Assembly (NCBI RefSeq): GCF_003574675.1
Contig: NZ_QOAZ01000004.1
Coordinates: 99,317 to 163,316 of the forward strand
Direction: 5' to 3'
Source: Azohydromonas sediminis
Lineage (GTDB): Bacteria > Pseudomonadota > Gammaproteobacteria > Burkholderiales > Burkholderiaceae_C
DNA length: 64,000 bases
In this document: positions 35,179 through 46,101 of the stretch, one piece after another
Numbering within the stretch: the first letter of the stretch is position 1
How the letters are laid out: each line of letters starts with the position of its first letter
Made by a program: the position numbers and the translations under genes
The notes under the pieces: generated by a model
Told to the model about the DNA's origin: nothing
The model's input: the letters and a program-made list of their open reading frames with translations, nothing else
The model's database searches: none

Positions 35179-35730
35179 TCAGGCCGCGCGCTTGCTCTTC
35201 GGCGTGCCCTGCGAGGCCTTGACGGCCGTGCTGGTCACGGCCTGGAAGTTCGCCTCGGCGACTTCGGCGGCCTGCTTGGCGGCCTTGTGCACGCTCTCGT
35301 AGGCGTTGTTGGCGGCAGCCACCGCCGACTTGACGAGCGCGACGGCGTTCTCGGTGCCGGCCGGCGCGTTCTTGACCATCGTGTCGACCATCGCCATGAA
35401 CTTCTTCTGCGCGTCGGCCATCTGCTCTTCGGCGACCTTGGTCACTTCGGCGTTGGTCGCGGCGAAGATGTCGTAGACGTGGCGGCTGTAGGCGGCGGCC
35501 TTCTCGGCGCTGGGCTGCAGCATGCCGGCTTGCAGCGCGAGCAGTTCCTGCGCGTCCTTGACCGACAGCACGGCCTTCGTCGTGTCGGCGGTCTCGGCCA
35601 GCGCGGTCTTGGCGACCTGCATGTTCAGCTCGACCAGCTTCTCGACGCCTTCGAACGCCTTGTTCGTCAGGTCGAACAGCGTCTCGACGTTGGCCTTGTG
35701 GGCGGCCATCAGTTGCTCGGGGGTCATCAT
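35179..35730 (-). CDS. phaP: Phasin (polyhydroxyalkanoate granule-associated protein)
   Basis: The 183-residue protein is helical, has no signal peptide or Cys, and matches PHA phasins: [21 protein letters not shown], then [19 protein letters not shown], and a C-terminal Lys/Ala-rich tail. Phasins coat PHA granules and limit coalescence. AT content is slightly higher than in neighbours, as in many highly expressed small genes. GGAG lies 8 bases before the first ATG. A strong promoter and TGC/GCA palindromes upstream, and a clear terminator downstream, indicate a separate highly expressed transcript. Confidence 0.93.
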   Translation of the reverse strand: MMTPEQLMAAHKANVETLFDLTNKAFEGVEKLVELNMQVAKTALAETADTTKAVLSVKDAQELLALQAGMLQPSAEKAAAYSRHVYDIFAATNAEVTKVAEEQMADAQKKFMAMVDTMVKNAPAGTENAVALVKSAVAAANNAYESVHKAAKQAAEVAEANFQAVTSTAVKASQGTPKSKRAA

Positions 35731-35776
35731 GGTGCGTGCTCCGGGGGTTGGGGTTCGACAGCGCTGCAGCGTCATG

Positions 35777-35790
35777 TTGCACTGCAGCAT
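35777..35790. promoter_or_regulatory. PhaR-like palindromic site at the phasin start region
   Basis: TTGCACTGCAGCAT lies just downstream of the -10 box of the phasin promoter and around the expected first transcribed base. It resembles TGC-GCA palindromes bound by PhaR/PhbF repressors of phasin genes. A similar GCGCTGCAGCGTC is at 35761-35773. Assignment rests on motif resemblance and position. Confidence 0.4.
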
Positions 35791-35797
35791 GAAGCGA

Positions 35798-35825
35798 AGT
35801 ATAGGGTCTGTCCCAGGCGTTGCAA
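35798..35825 (-). promoter_or_regulatory. Sigma-70 promoter of the phasin gene
   Basis: On the minus strand TTGCAA (-35, bases 35825-35820) and TATACT (-10, bases 35803-35798, 5 of 6 to consensus) are 16 bases apart. Transcription would begin near 35791, about 60 bases before the ATG. Palindromic TGC/GCA sites lie on both sides, as expected for control by a PHA-sensing repressor. Confidence 0.6.
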
Positions 35826-35831
35826 GCCCTT

Positions 35832-35850
35832 TTTGCTGCGGCGCAACAAA
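35832..35850. promoter_or_regulatory. Second PhaR-like palindrome upstream of the phasin promoter
   Basis: TTTGCTGCGGCGCAACAAA is a near-palindrome (TTTG-C...GCAACAAA) 7 bases upstream of the -35 box. Its TTGC...GCAA arms match the style of the site at 35777. It also lies 70 bases before the divergent deacetylase-like gene, so it might influence both. Confidence 0.4.
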
Positions 35851-35919
35851 TTAGGGGGTGCTCCCGGGCGGCACGCCCGCCGGCCGCTGGCGAGGCGGGG
35901 GCCAGAATGCGCGGCCACG

Positions 35920-36885
35920 ATGCAGGCCTTCTACAGCGATCAGTTCGTGCTGCCGCTGCCCGACGGGCACCGCTTCCCGATGCCCAAGTACCGGCTGCTG
36001 CGCGACCGGCTGCTTGCCGAGGTGCCGGGCATCCGGCTGCAGCCGGCGCCGGTGGCCACCGACGGCGAGCTGGCGCTGGTGCACACGCCGACGTACATCG
36101 CGCAGGTCGCCGAGGGGCTTCTGACGCCGGCGCAGCAGCGCGAGATCGGCTTTCCGTGGTCGCCGGCGATGGCCGAGCGCGCCCGGCGCTCGGTCGGCGC
36201 GACGATCGCCGCCGCGCGCGCAGCGCTGGCCGAGGGCGTCGCGAGCAACCTCGCCGGCGGCACGCACCACGCGTATGCCGACAGGGGCAGCGGCTACTGC
36301 GTGTTCAACGACGTCGCGGTGGCCGCGCGGCTGATGCAGGCCGAGTGGCACCGCGCCCGGCGCGCGCTGCTGCGCGTGGCCGTCATCGACCTCGACGTGC
36401 ACCAGGGCAACGGCACGGCAGCGATCTTCCGCGACGACGCCACCGTGTTCACGCTGTCGCTGCACGGCCGGAACAACTTCCCGTTCCGCAAGGAGCCCAG
36501 CGACCTCGACGTCGACCTGCCCGACGGCTGCACCGACGACGCCTACCTCGCCGCGCTCGACGCCGCGCTCGATGCGCTGTGGCGCGCGCATCGCGACGCG
36601 CCGCCGGGGCTCGTGTTCTACCTGGCCGGTGCCGACCCGCACGAAGACGACCGCCTCGGCCGGCTGAAGCTGAGCGCCGAGGGACTGGCCGAGCGCGACC
36701 GCCGCGTGTTCGACGCCTGCCGCGCGCGCGGCATCCCCGTCGTGCTGACGATGGCCGGCGGCTACGGCCGCGACATCCACCGCACGGTGGCGCTGCAGCT
36801 GACGACGCAGCGGCTCGCGCTGGCGAGCTGGCAGTCGTGGGCGCACGGCAGCGCCCGCGCGGCAATGGAACAATCGCGCGCATGA
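35920..36885 (+). CDS. Histone-deacetylase-superfamily amidohydrolase
   Basis: The 321-residue protein is an HDAC/acetylpolyamine-amidohydrolase type zinc hydrolase. Motifs are [22 protein letters not shown] (active-site His pair), [13 protein letters not shown] (Asp and His zinc ligands) and [17 protein letters not shown] (third Asp). It begins with [18 protein letters not shown], typical of the bacterial class IV-like group. Bacterial relatives deacetylate acetylated lysines, acetoin-related compounds or polyamines; the substrate is not readable. It is divergent from the phasin gene and overlaps the thioesterase gene by 4 bases. Confidence 0.9.
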   Translation: MQAFYSDQFVLPLPDGHRFPMPKYRLLRDRLLAEVPGIRLQPAPVATDGELALVHTPTYIAQVAEGLLTPAQQREIGFPWSPAMAERARRSVGATIAAARAALAEGVASNLAGGTHHAYADRGSGYCVFNDVAVAARLMQAEWHRARRALLRVAVIDLDVHQGNGTAAIFRDDATVFTLSLHGRNNFPFRKEPSDLDVDLPDGCTDDAYLAALDAALDALWRAHRDAPPGLVFYLAGADPHEDDRLGRLKLSAEGLAERDRRVFDACRARGIPVVLTMAGGYGRDIHRTVALQLTTQRLALASWQSWAHGSARAAMEQSRA

Positions 36886-37337
36886 GTCCCCGCCCCCAGG
36901 CCCTGCTGCGCAGCCACTACCCGCGCTTTCGCACGATCACGACGCGCTGGATGGACAACGACGCCTACGGCCACGTCAACAACGTCGTCTACTACAGCTT
37001 CTTCGACACCGCGGTCAACGCGCACCTGATCGAAGCCGGCGCGCTGGCCATCGAGACGAGTCCCGTGATCGGCCTCGTCGTCGAGACGAAGTGCAACTAC
37101 TTCGCACCGCTGGCGTTCCCGCAGACGGTCGACGCCGGGCTGCGCGTCGCCCACGTGGGCCGCAGCAGCGTGCGCTACGAGGTCGGGCTGTTCGGCGCCG
37201 GCGAGCCGCTGTCGGCGGCGGCCGGCCACTTCGTGCACGTCTACGTCGACCGCGCGACGCGCCGCCCGGTCGACGCGCTGCCGCCGGCGCTCGTCGCCGC
37301 CCTCGAACCGCTGCGCATCACGAGCGAGACCGCATGA
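36882..37337 (+). CDS. Acyl-CoA thioesterase, 4-hydroxybenzoyl-CoA thioesterase (hot-dog) type
   Basis: The 151-residue protein has the hot-dog fold signature [25 protein letters not shown], with the Asp of [10 protein letters not shown] in the catalytic position of the YbgC/4HBT family. It hydrolyses acyl-CoA to free acid and CoA; chain preference is unknown. The gene overlaps both neighbours in ATGA, so the deacetylase-like, thioesterase and nitroreductase genes are coupled. Confidence 0.9.
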   Translation: MSPRPQALLRSHYPRFRTITTRWMDNDAYGHVNNVVYYSFFDTAVNAHLIEAGALAIETSPVIGLVVETKCNYFAPLAFPQTVDAGLRVAHVGRSSVRYEVGLFGAGEPLSAAAGHFVHVYVDRATRRPVDALPPALVAALEPLRITSETA

Positions 37338-38062
37338 CCGCCGCCACCGACGCCTTCGGCCGCCCCGTCTTCACCGCCGAGATGACGGCCGCCGTCGACG
37401 CGGCAATCACGTCGCGGCGCTCGGTGCGCAAGTTCCTGCCGACACCGGTGCCGCGCGAGACGATCGAGCAGATCCTCGCCGTCGCATCGCGCGCGCCGTC
37501 GGGCACCAACACGCAGCCGTGGCGGGTCACCGTGCTGACCGGCGCGGCCAAGCAGGCGCTGTCGGCGCGCATCCGCGCGGTCTACGACGACCCCGCGCAG
37601 CTCGCGCTGCACACCGAGGAATACGCCTACTACCCGCTGCAGTGGGTGCCGCCGTACATCGACCGCCGCCGCAAGGTCGGCTGGGACCTGTACGGGCTGC
37701 TGGGCATCGGCAAGGGCGACAAGGCGCGCATGCACGCGCAGCACGGGCGCAACTACGACTTCTTCGACGCGCCGGTCGGGATGATCTTCACGATCGATCG
37801 CGTGATGCAGCAGGGCAGCTGGCTCGACTACGGCATGTTCCTGCAGAACGTGATGATCGCCGCGCGCGCGCGCGGCCTCGACACCTGCCCGCAGGCGGCG
37901 TTCACGCAGTTCCACCGCGTGATCGCCGAGCACCTGGGGCTGCGCGACGACGAGATGGTGGTGTGCGGCATGTCGCTCGGCCACGCCGACCCGGACGCGG
38001 TCGAGAACACCCTCGTCACCGAGCGCGCGCCGGTGGCCGAGTTCGCGCGCTTCATCGAATGA
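37334..38062 (+). CDS. Nitroreductase-family FMN oxidoreductase
   Basis: The 242-residue protein has the family pattern: an [22 protein letters not shown] start with the FMN-phosphate-binding Arg, [14 protein letters not shown] (FMN ring contact), and a C-terminal [12 protein letters not shown]. Nitroreductases use NAD(P)H to reduce nitroaromatics, quinones or related compounds. It is the third gene of the overlapping deacetylase-like/thioesterase set and is followed 26 bases later by a 2-hydroxyacid dehydrogenase gene. Confidence 0.9.
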   Translation: MTAATDAFGRPVFTAEMTAAVDAAITSRRSVRKFLPTPVPRETIEQILAVASRAPSGTNTQPWRVTVLTGAAKQALSARIRAVYDDPAQLALHTEEYAYYPLQWVPPYIDRRRKVGWDLYGLLGIGKGDKARMHAQHGRNYDFFDAPVGMIFTIDRVMQQGSWLDYGMFLQNVMIAARARGLDTCPQAAFTQFHRVIAEHLGLRDDEMVVCGMSLGHADPDAVENTLVTERAPVAEFARFIE

Positions 38063-38088
38063 GCGGCATGAGCGCCGAGGAGCACCCC

Positions 38089-39075
38089 ATGACCCGCCCC
38101 GCCGTGCTGGTGGCCCGTGCCGTGTTCCCCGAGGTGATCGCGCGGCTGCGCGAGCACTTCGACGTCACCGACAACCCCGACGACACCGTGTGGAGCGCGG
38201 CCGAACTGCGCGCCAGGCTCGCCGGCAAGGCCGGCGCGTTCATCACCGGCAGCGAGCGCATCGATGCCGCGCTGCTCGACGCGAACCCGCAGCTCAAGGC
38301 CGTGTGCACGATGACGGTCGGCTACAACCACATCGACGTCGACGCGTGCACCGCGCGCGGCGTGCTCGTGACCTACACGCCCGACGTGCTGACCGAGACG
38401 ACGGCCGACTTCGGCTTCGCGCTGATGATGGCCGCCGCGCGCCGCATGGCCGAGAGCGAGCGTTTCCTGCGCGCCGGCCGCTGGATGAAGTGGTCGTACG
38501 ACATGTTCGCCGGCAGCGACGTGCACGGCGCGACGCTGGGCATCCTCGGCATGGGGCGCATCGGCCAGGCCATCGCGCGGCGCGGCGCGCTCGGCTTCGG
38601 CATGCAGGTGATCTACCACAACCGCAGCCGGCTCGACGCGGCGGTCGAGCAGCCGCTGGGAGCGCGCTGGGTCGACAAGGACACGCTGTTTCGCGAGGCC
38701 GACCACGTCGTGCTCGTGCTGCCGTACTCGCCGGCGGCGCACCACATCGTCGGCGAGCGCGAGCTCGCGCTGATGAAGCCCACTGCGACGCTGACCAACG
38801 TCGCGCGCGGCGGCATCGTCGACGACGCGGCGCTCGCGAAGGCGCTGGCCGAGCGGCGCATCGCCGCGGCCGCGCTCGACGTGTTCGAAGGCGAGCCGAA
38901 CGTGCACCCGGGGCTGCTCGAGGTGCCCAACGTCGTGCTCACGCCGCACATCGCGAGCGCCACCGTCGCCACACGCCGCGCGATGGCCGACCTCGCGGCC
39001 GACAACCTGATCGCCGCGCTGACCGGCGCTCGGCCGCCCACGCCGATCAACCCGCAGGTGCTGGGCCCGCGCTGA
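38089..39075 (+). CDS. D-2-hydroxyacid dehydrogenase (glyoxylate/hydroxypyruvate reductase, GhrB-like)
   Basis: The 328-residue enzyme has the NAD(P)-binding motif [20 protein letters not shown], catalytic Arg in [10 protein letters not shown], Glu in EGEPNVHP and His in [10 protein letters not shown]. It reduces 2-keto acids such as glyoxylate or hydroxypyruvate to D-hydroxy acids; GhrB-type members also act on gluconate derivatives. The start at 38089 is chosen because GAGGAG lies 7 bases upstream. An ATG at 38059, overlapping the nitroreductase stop, would add ten residues. Confidence 0.9.
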   Translation: MTRPAVLVARAVFPEVIARLREHFDVTDNPDDTVWSAAELRARLAGKAGAFITGSERIDAALLDANPQLKAVCTMTVGYNHIDVDACTARGVLVTYTPDVLTETTADFGFALMMAAARRMAESERFLRAGRWMKWSYDMFAGSDVHGATLGILGMGRIGQAIARRGALGFGMQVIYHNRSRLDAAVEQPLGARWVDKDTLFREADHVVLVLPYSPAAHHIVGERELALMKPTATLTNVARGGIVDDAALAKALAERRIAAAALDVFEGEPNVHPGLLEVPNVVLTPHIASATVATRRAMADLAADNLIAALTGARPPTPINPQVLGPR

Positions 39076-39146
39076 GCCCACGCCGCGCGGCCGCCACCGC
39101 GCCCCGGCGATCCGTCTTCACCGATACACACGTTGCGAGAACCGCC

Positions 39147-40379
39147 ATGCCCGTCAACCTCACTGCCCCCGATCCCGCATCGCTGCACCCCGTCGCCGGC
39201 GTGCGGCTGGGCATCGCGATGGCCGGCGTGCGCAAGGCCCATCGCCGCGACCTCACCGTCATCGCGCTCGACGAGGGTGCGGTGGTGGCCGGCGTGTTCA
39301 CGACCAACCGCTTCTGCGCCGCGCCGGTGCAGGTCTGCCGCGAGCACCTCGCAGCCGGCGGCAGCGGCATTCGCGCGCTCGTCATCAACACCGGCAACGC
39401 CAATGCCGGCACCGGCGACGACGGGCTCGCGCGCGCCCGCAGCGTCTGCGCGGCGCTCGCGCGCCAGATGGGCATCGCTGCGCAGAAGGTGCTGCCGTTC
39501 TCGACCGGCGTCATCATGGAGACGCTGCCCAACGACCGCATCGAGGCCGCCTTGCCGGCCGCACTCGCCGACCTGAATCCGGCGAACTGGGCCGTCGCCG
39601 CCGAGGCGATCATGACCACCGACACGCTGCCGAAGGCGGCGTCGCGCCAGGTCACGATCGGCGGGCGCACCGTGACGGTGACCGGCATCTCGAAGGGTGC
39701 CGGCATGATCCGCCCGAACATGGCGACGATGCTCGGCTTCGTCGCCACCGACGCGGTGATCGCGCCGCCGCTGGTGCAGACGCTGGTGCGCGAGGCGGCC
39801 GATGCCAGCTTCAACCGCATCACGATCGACGGCGACACGTCGACCAACGACGCCTTCGTGCTGATCGCGACACGCCGCGCCGGCCACGCCGAGATCACGA
39901 GCCTCGACAGCGCCAGCGGCCGCGCGCTGCGCGACGCGGTGGTGGCGGTGTCGCAGCAGCTCGCGCAGGCCATCGTGCGCGACGGCGAGGGCGCGACCAA
40001 GTTCATCACGGTGCAGGTCGACGGCGGGCGCAGCGCCGACGAGTGCCGCCGCGTCGCCTACGCGATCGCGCACTCGCCGCTGGTCAAGACGGCGTTCTTC
40101 GCCAGCGACCCCAACCTCGGGCGCATCCTCGCCGCGGTCGGCTACGCCGGCGTCGACGACCTCGACCAGGCCCTGATCGACCTGTACCTCGACGACGTGC
40201 ACGTCGCCACGCGCGGCGGGCGCCACCCGGCGTACCGCGAGGAGGACGGCCAGCGCGTGATGAAGCAAAGCGAGATCACGGTGCGCGTCGACCTGCACCG
40301 CGGCAGCGCCAGTGCCGCCGTGTGGACCTGCGACCTGTCGTACGACTACGTGCGCATCAACGCCGACTACCGCAGCTGA
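39147..40379 (+). CDS. argJ: Bifunctional glutamate N-acetyltransferase / amino-acid acetyltransferase ArgJ
   Basis: The 410-residue protein contains [16 protein letters not shown]. The Thr of the ATML site is the residue at which ArgJ cleaves itself into alpha and beta chains and the nucleophile for acetyl transfer. [12 protein letters not shown] and [13 protein letters not shown] are also ArgJ signatures. The enzyme recycles the acetyl group in arginine synthesis between acetylornithine and glutamate. In many betaproteobacteria it sits near secA/DUF721 genes; here it is next to a convergent glycerophosphodiesterase gene with only a 6-base gap. Confidence 0.95.
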   Translation: MPVNLTAPDPASLHPVAGVRLGIAMAGVRKAHRRDLTVIALDEGAVVAGVFTTNRFCAAPVQVCREHLAAGGSGIRALVINTGNANAGTGDDGLARARSVCAALARQMGIAAQKVLPFSTGVIMETLPNDRIEAALPAALADLNPANWAVAAEAIMTTDTLPKAASRQVTIGGRTVTVTGISKGAGMIRPNMATMLGFVATDAVIAPPLVQTLVREAADASFNRITIDGDTSTNDAFVLIATRRAGHAEITSLDSASGRALRDAVVAVSQQLAQAIVRDGEGATKFITVQVDGGRSADECRRVAYAIAHSPLVKTAFFASDPNLGRILAAVGYAGVDDLDQALIDLYLDDVHVATRGGRHPAYREEDGQRVMKQSEITVRVDLHRGSASAAVWTCDLSYDYVRINADYRS

Positions 40380-40385
40380 GCCGGC

Positions 40386-41123
40386 TCACGACGCCGGGTC
40401 GAAGCGGTCCACGGCGTCGGTGATCAGCCCGTCGATGCCGAGGTCGAGCAGCCGGCGCGCGTCGCCGGGCTCGTTGACGGTGTAGGCGAGCACGCGCAGC
40501 CCGGCGCGCCGCGCGTGCACGACGGCCTCGGCACCGAGCGCGGTGTGCTCGACGACGACGGCCGCGCAGTCCAGCCGCTGCGCCTGCCCGAGCCACCTGT
40601 CGGCCAGCGCCTCGAGCAGCAGCGCGCGCGGCAGCTGCGGGGCGGCGCTGCGCGCGGCCGCGAGCGCGTCGGCATCGAACGAGCTGAGCAGCGGGGGCAC
40701 GGCGGCCCCGGCCCACCACCGCGCCGCCAGCGCGGCGACGGCCTCGCCGGTCGCGCGCGCGCGCCCCGGCCCGGGCTTGAGCTCGATGTTCAGCGCGCAG
40801 CCGTTGGCGCGCACGAATGCCGCCACCGCCTGCAGCGTGGCCGGCGGCTCGCCGGCCCACGCGGGTGCCAGCCAGCCGCCGGCGTCCAGCCGCGACAGCT
40901 CGGCCCAATTCAGCGCTTCGGCAGGGCCGCGGCCGTCGGTCGTGCGCTCGAGCGTGTCGTCGTGCAGCAGGAACGGCACGCCGTCGGCGCTGAGCTTGGC
41001 GTCGCACTCGAAGGCGCGAAAGCCGTGCCGCCAGCCTTCGCGCAGCGCGGCCAGCGTGTTCTCGGGCGCCAGCGTGCCGGCGCCGCGGTGCGCGATCCAG
41101 CGCGGGTAGGGCCAGGCCGTCAT
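40386..41123 (-). CDS. ugpQ: Glycerophosphodiester phosphodiesterase
   Basis: The 245-residue protein has the GDPD motifs WIAHRGAGTLAPENTLAA (general acid/base His and Glu), FECDAKLSADGVPFLLHDDTLERTT (Asp and His) and a late NIELKPGPG with Glu/Lys metal and phosphate contacts. It hydrolyses glycerophosphodiesters to glycerol-3-phosphate and an alcohol. No signal peptide is present, so it is cytoplasmic, like UgpQ. There is no ugp transport operon nearby. No Shine-Dalgarno sequence is evident before the chosen ATG. Confidence 0.9.
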   Translation of the reverse strand: MTAWPYPRWIAHRGAGTLAPENTLAALREGWRHGFRAFECDAKLSADGVPFLLHDDTLERTTDGRGPAEALNWAELSRLDAGGWLAPAWAGEPPATLQAVAAFVRANGCALNIELKPGPGRARATGEAVAALAARWWAGAAVPPLLSSFDADALAAARSAAPQLPRALLLEALADRWLGQAQRLDCAAVVVEHTALGAEAVVHARRAGLRVLAYTVNEPGDARRLLDLGIDGLITDAVDRFDPAS

Positions 41124-41282
41124 CGATCGGGGGCGATGCCGTGCAGCCGGTGAACGGGGGACGCCGATCATCGCACCGGGGCCTGCGGCGCGGCAGCCCT
41201 GCCGGCCGTCGGGGCAGGGGGGCTGCGGTACGATTGCTCTCCAAGTGCCTCGACAGGCCCGCCCGTTCGTGGCCTGCCACCC

Positions 41283-44200
41283 ATGAACGCACCCCTTCCC
41301 GTGACCACGCTGGCCGCCGCGGCGACGACCGCCGGGGCCGCCGAAGGCGCCGCGCCGCGTCTGCGCGAGATTCCTTACAACTACACCTCGTTCTCGGACC
41401 GCGAGATCGTGCAGCGCCTGCTCGGCGCGCGCGCGTGGGAGGTGCTGAACCGGCTGCGCGAGGAGCGCCGCACCGGCCGCTCGGCGCGCATGCTCTACGA
41501 GGTGCTGGGCGACATCTGGGTCGTGCAGCGCAACCCGTACCTGCAGGACGACCTGCTCGACAACCCGAAGCGCCGCGCGCTGCTGATCGAGGCGCTCGAG
41601 CACCGGCTGCGTGAAATCGAGAAGCGTCGCGACGCCGCCGACCCCGCGCGCGACGCGCTGGTCGGCGAACTGCTGGCCGCCGCGCGCGCGGCGGTGCGCG
41701 AGTTCGCCGCGTCGTTCGACGCCGTCGACGCGCTGCGCCGGCGCACGAGGCGCGTGCTCGGTCGCCACACCGCAAAGGACAACATCAAGTTCGACGGCCT
41801 GTCGCGCGTGTCGCACGTGACCGATGCGACCGACTGGCGCGTCGAGTACCCGTTCGTCGTGCTGACGCCCGACAGCGAGGCCGAGATCGCCGGCCTCGTG
41901 GCCGGCTGCATCGAGCTGGGCCTGACGATCATCCCGCGCGGCGGCGGCACCGGCTACACCGGCGGTGCGGTGCCGCTGACGTGGAAGAGCGCGGTGATCA
42001 ACACCGAGAAGCTCGAGAAGATGAGCGAGGTCGAGATGGTCACGCTGCCCGGCGTCGACCACCCGGTGCCCACGGTGTGGAGCGAAGCGGGTGTGGTCAC
42101 GCAGCGCGTGGCCGACGCGGCCGAGCGCGCGGGCTACGTGTTCGCGGTTGACCCGACGAGTGCCGAGGCCAGCTGCATCGGCGGCAACATTGCGATGAAC
42201 GCCGGCGGCAAGAAGGCCGTGCTGTGGGGCACGGCGCTGGACAACCTCGCGAGCTGGAAGATGGTCACGCCCGAGGCGACCTGGCTCGAGGTCGTGCGGC
42301 TGAACCACAACCTGGGCAAGATCCACGACGTCGATGTCGCGAGCTTCGAGCTGCGCCACTACGACGCCAGCGGGAAGAAGCTGCTGCGCACCGAGCGGCT
42401 CGACATTCCGGGGCGCGTGTTCCGCAAGGAAGGGCTCGGCAAGGACGTCACCGACAAGTTCCTCGCCGGGCTGCCGGGCATCCAGAAGGAAGGCTGCGAC
42501 GGCCTGATCACGAGCGCGCGCTGGGTCGTGCACCGCATGCCGGCGCACGTGCGCACCGTGTGCCTGGAGTTCTTCGGCAACGCGAAGCTCGCGGTGCCTG
42601 CGATCGTCGAGATCAAGAACCTGATGTTCGCCGAGGCGAAGAAGCCGGGCGGCGCGATCCTCGCGGGGCTGGAACACCTCGACGACCGCTACCTCAAGGC
42701 GGTCGGCTATGCGACGAAGAGCAAGCGCGGCGGGCTGCCGAAGATGGTGCTGCTCGGCGACATCGTCGGTGACGACGAGGCCGCCGTCGCGCGCGCGGCG
42801 AGCGAGGTCGTGCGCATCGCCAACAGCCGCGCCGGCGAGGGTTTCGTCGCGGTCAGCGCCGACGCGCGCAAGAAGTTCTGGCTCGACCGCAAGCGCACCG
42901 CGGCGATCGCCAAGCACACCAACGCGTTCAAGATCAACGAGGACGTGGTGATCCCGCTCGAGCGCATGGGCGAGTACACCAACGGCATCGAGCGCATCAA
43001 CGTCGAGCTGAGCCTGCGCAACAAGCTGCAGCTCGTCGACCGGCTGGAGGCGTTCTTCGCGCGCGGCGCGCTGCCGCTGGGCCGCAGCGACGACGCCGGC
43101 GAGATCCCGAGCGCCGAACTGCTCGAGGACCGCGTGCAGCAGGCGCTGCAGCTGCTGCGCGAGGTGCGGGCGCTGTGGCAGCAGTGGCTGGAGGGGCTGG
43201 ACGTCGTGCAGGCCGGCGGGCGCACCTTCTTCGAGGACCTGCAGGACGGCACGCTGCGCGCGTCGTGGAAGACGCAGATCCGCGCGCCGCTGCGCGAGAT
43301 GTTCTCGGGCGCCGCGTTCAAGCCGGTGCTCGACGAGTGCGAGCGCATCCACGCCGAGGTGCTGCGCGGGCGCGTGTGGGTGGCGCTGCACATGCACGCC
43401 GGCGACGGCAACGTGCACACCAACATCCCGGTCAACAGCGACGACTACGAGATGCTGCAGACCGCGCACGAGGCGGTCGCTCGCATCATGAAGCTCGCGA
43501 AGAGCCTCGACGGCGTGATCAGCGGCGAGCACGGCATCGGCATCACGAAGCTCGAGTTCCTCGCCGACGACGAGATCGCCGCGTTCGCCGACTACAAGCG
43601 CCGCATCGACCCCGAGGGCCGCTTCAACAAGGGCAAGCTGCTGCGCGACCTGAGCGGCCTGGGCGACGACGTGCGCGCCGCCGACCTGCGCCACGCCTAC
43701 ACGCCGAGCTTCGGGCTGATGGCCCACGAGTCGCTGATCATGCAGCAAAGCGACATCGGCGCGATCAGCGACAGCATCAAGGACTGCCTGCGCTGCGGCA
43801 AGTGCAAGCCGGTGTGCGCGACCCACGTGCCGCGTGCGAACCTGCTGTACAGCCCGCGCAACAAGATCCTCGCGACCTCGCTGCTCATCGAGGCGTTCCT
43901 GTACGAGGAGCAGACGCGCCGCGGCATCAGCATCAGGCACTGGGCCGAGTTCGAGGACGTCGCCGACCACTGCACGGTGTGCCACAAGTGCCTGAACCCG
44001 TGCCCGGTCAACATCGACTTCGGCGACGTGTCGATGAACATGCGCAACCTCCTGCGCAAGATGGGGCGCAAGAGCTTCCGGCCCGGCAACGCGGCGGCGA
44101 TGCTGTTCCTCAACGCGACGAACCCGCAGACGATCAAGCTGATGCGCAGCGCGATGGTCGACGTCGGCTTCAAGGCGCAGCGCTTCGCGAACGACGTGCT

Positions 44201-45188
44201 CAAGGTCGTCGCGCGGGCGCAGACGGCCGCGCCGCCGGCCACGGTGGGCAAGGCACCGCTCAAGGAGCAGGTGATCCACTTCGTCAACAAGAAGATGCCC
44301 GGCGGCCTGCCGAAGAAGACGGCGCGCGCGCTGCTCGACATCGAGGACAAGCACTACGTACCGATCATCCGCGACCCGGCACGCACGAGCGTCTACACCG
44401 AGGCGGTGTTCTACTTCCCCGGCTGCGGCTCGGAGCGGCTGTTCAGTCAGGTCGGGCTGGCGACGCAGGCGATGCTGTGGCACGCCGGCGTGCAGACGGT
44501 GCTGCCGCCGGGGTACCTGTGCTGCGGCTACCCGCAGCGCGGCAGCGGGCAGTTCGACAAGGCCGACAAGATCATCACCGACAACCGCGTGCTGTTCCAC
44601 CGCGTGGCCAACACGCTGAACTACCTCGACATCAAAACGGTGGTGGTCAGCTGCGGCACGTGCTACGACCAGCTGCAGGGCTACAAGTTCGAGGACATCT
44701 TCCCCGGCTGCCGCATCATCGACATCCACGAGTACCTGCTCGAGAAGGGCATCGTGCTGCCGTCCAAGGGCGCGTACCTGTACCACGACCCCTGCCACAG
44801 CCCGATGAAGCTGCAAGAGCCGATGAAGACCGTGAAGGCGCTGGTCGGTGACCAGGTGCTCGAGAGCAAGCGCTGCTGCGGCGAGAGCGGCACGCTCGGC
44901 GTCACGCGGCCCGACATCAGCACGCAGGTGCGCTTCCGCAAGGAAGAGGAGCTGCGCAAGAACGAGGCGGCGCTGCGCGCGCAGGGCGTGCAGGGCAACG
45001 TCAAGATCCTCACCTCGTGCCCGAGCTGCCTGCAGGGCCTGAGCCGCTACCAGGACGACCTGAGCAGCGGCCTGCTCGAGGCCGACTACATCGTCGTCGA
45101 GATGGCGCGTCAGATCCTCGGCGAGAACTGGCTGCCCGAGTACGTCGCGCGTGCCAACGCCGGCGGCATCGAGCGCGTGCTGGTGTGA
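41283..45188 (+). CDS. DUF3683 FAD-linked oxidase / Fe-S / CCG fusion (D-lactate/glycolate dehydrogenase-like)
   Basis: The 1301-residue protein joins an N-terminal DUF3683 region (about 25-180), an FAD_binding_4 domain with [16 protein letters not shown] near 220, and an FAD-oxidase C-terminal domain with [15 protein letters not shown] near 702. Two 4Fe-4S clusters follow ([11 protein letters not shown] near 835 and [12 protein letters not shown] near 897), then two CCG domains ([10 protein letters not shown] near 1080 and CCGESGTLG near 1198). This is the content of GlcD plus GlcF/LldE in one chain. Proteins of this size are typical of Burkholderiales and probably oxidise a 2-hydroxy acid, passing electrons to quinone. 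The exact substrate is unknown. Confidence 0.88.
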   Translation: MNAPLPVTTLAAAATTAGAAEGAAPRLREIPYNYTSFSDREIVQRLLGARAWEVLNRLREERRTGRSARMLYEVLGDIWVVQRNPYLQDDLLDNPKRRALLIEALEHRLREIEKRRDAADPARDALVGELLAAARAAVREFAASFDAVDALRRRTRRVLGRHTAKDNIKFDGLSRVSHVTDATDWRVEYPFVVLTPDSEAEIAGLVAGCIELGLTIIPRGGGTGYTGGAVPLTWKSAVINTEKLEKMSEVEMVTLPGVDHPVPTVWSEAGVVTQRVADAAERAGYVFAVDPTSAEASCIGGNIAMNAGGKKAVLWGTALDNLASWKMVTPEATWLEVVRLNHNLGKIHDVDVASFELRHYDASGKKLLRTERLDIPGRVFRKEGLGKDVTDKFLAGLPGIQKEGCDGLITSARWVVHRMPAHVRTVCLEFFGNAKLAVPAIVEIKNLMFAEAKKPGGAILAGLEHLDDRYLKAVGYATKSKRGGLPKMVLLGDIVGDDEAAVARAASEVVRIANSRAGEGFVAVSADARKKFWLDRKRTAAIAKHTNAFKINEDVVIPLERMGEYTNGIERINVELSLRNKLQLVDRLEAFFARGALPLGRSDDAGEIPSAELLEDRVQQALQLLREVRALWQQWLEGLDVVQAGGRTFFEDLQDGTLRASWKTQIRAPLREMFSGAAFKPVLDECERIHAEVLRGRVWVALHMHAGDGNVHTNIPVNSDDYEMLQTAHEAVARIMKLAKSLDGVISGEHGIGITKLEFLADDEIAAFADYKRRIDPEGRFNKGKLLRDLSGLGDDVRAADLRHAYTPSFGLMAHESLIMQQSDIGAISDSIKDCLRCGKCKPVCATHVPRANLLYSPRNKILATSLLIEAFLYEEQTRRGISIRHWAEFEDVADHCTVCHKCLNPCPVNIDFGDVSMNMRNLLRKMGRKSFRPGNAAAMLFLNATNPQTIKLMRSAMVDVGFKAQRFANDVLKVVARAQTAAPPATVGKAPLKEQVIHFVNKKMPGGLPKKTARALLDIEDKHYVPIIRDPARTSVYTEAVFYFPGCGSERLFSQVGLATQAMLWHAGVQTVLPPGYLCCGYPQRGSGQFDKADKIITDNRVLFHRVANTLNYLDIKTVVVSCGTCYDQLQGYKFEDIFPGCRIIDIHEYLLEKGIVLPSKGAYLYHDPCHSPMKLQEPMKTVKALVGDQVLESKRCCGESGTLGVTRPDISTQVRFRKEEELRKNEAALRAQGVQGNVKILTSCPSCLQGLSRYQDDLSSGLLEADYIVVEMARQILGENWLPEYVARANAGGIERVLV

Positions 45189-45190
45189 GC

Positions 45191-45628
45191 ATGGCCGCGA
45201 AGGTCGCCGGCTGCGAGCTGTGCGAGCACGACGGCGGGCGGCTCGTCCACCACGACGGCGACTGGCGCGTCGTCCGCGTCGACGACGCCGCGTTCCCGGC
45301 CTTCTACCGCGTCGTCTGCAACCGCCACGTCGCCGAGTTCAGCGACCTCGACCCGGCCGAGCGCGAGCGCTGCATCGTGCTCGTCGACGCGGTCGAGCGC
45401 ACGCTGCGCGAGCGGCTGCAGCCGACCAAGATCAACCTCGCGTCGCTGGGCAACGTGACGCCGCACCTGCACTGGCACGTGATCGCGCGCTTCGACTGGG
45501 ACAGCCACTTCCCGCAGCCGGTGTGGGGCGCGGCGCAGCGTGCGCCCGACACGGCGCGGCTGGCCGCGCTGCGCGCGCGGCTGCCCGAGCTCGACCGCGT
45601 GCTGGCCGAGCGCTTGCACTATGCTTGA
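45191..45628 (+). CDS. HIT-family nucleotide hydrolase
   Basis: The 145-residue protein has the histidine triad [11 protein letters not shown] (H-x-H-x-H) near residue 97, preceded by [14 protein letters not shown] proteins cleave or transfer nucleoside phosphates such as AMP-lysine, AMP-NH2 or dinucleoside polyphosphates. The N-terminal CELCEHDGG could bind a metal. It starts 2 bases after the DUF3683 stop, so it is co-transcribed with it, and precedes DUF971 by 51 bases. Confidence 0.9.
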   Translation: MAAKVAGCELCEHDGGRLVHHDGDWRVVRVDDAAFPAFYRVVCNRHVAEFSDLDPAERERCIVLVDAVERTLRERLQPTKINLASLGNVTPHLHWHVIARFDWDSHFPQPVWGAAQRAPDTARLAALRARLPELDRVLAERLHYA

Positions 45629-45679
45629 CGGCGCGGGTCGTCGCCCCGCGCGCCACCCCCGCATCTTCGGAGTCTTCGC

Positions 45680-46093
45680 ATGGCCGGTCTCGACCGCAAC
45701 ACCCCGCAACCGACCGAGGTCACGGTGCACCAGCAGTCGCGCGTGCTCGAGATCGCGTTCGACGACGGCGCGCGCTTTCGCATCCCGTTCGAGCTGATGC
45801 GCGTGTATTCGCCGTCGGCCGAGGTGCAGGGCCACGGGCCGGGGCAGGAGGTGCTGCAGACGGGCAAGCGCCACGTCGAGATCGTCGGCCTCGAGCCGGT
45901 GGGCCACTACGCGATCCAGCCGACGTTTTCCGACGGGCACGACTCGGGCATCTTCTCGTGGGACTACCTGTACTTCCTCGGCTCGAAGCAGGACGAGCTG
46001 TGGGCCGAGTACGCGCGCCGGCTCGCCGAGGCGGGTGTGGACCGCGACGCGCCGATGCCCGAGAAGGCGGGCGCCGGCTGCGGCCACCACTGA
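45680..46093 (+). CDS. DUF971 protein (GBBH-like N-terminal domain)
   Basis: The 137-residue protein has the DUF971 pattern: [27 protein letters not shown] (seen in parts), [25 protein letters not shown], and a C-terminal GCGHH. The domain resembles the N-terminal part of gamma-butyrobetaine hydroxylase. In betaproteobacteria it sits directly upstream of ubiE and has been suggested to help Fe-S or metal handling, without proof. GGAG lies 7 bases before the ATG. Confidence 0.88.
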   Translation: MAGLDRNTPQPTEVTVHQQSRVLEIAFDDGARFRIPFELMRVYSPSAEVQGHGPGQEVLQTGKRHVEIVGLEPVGHYAIQPTFSDGHDSGIFSWDYLYFLGSKQDELWAEYARRLAEAGVDRDAPMPEKAGAGCGHH

Positions 46094-46101
46094 GCACGGC
46101 G

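Noticed and set aside
40386..44816. Minus-strand frame of 1476 codons opposite the DUF3683 gene
   Set aside because: Only its last 245 codons (the glycerophosphodiesterase) are real; the rest mirrors the DUF3683 gene.
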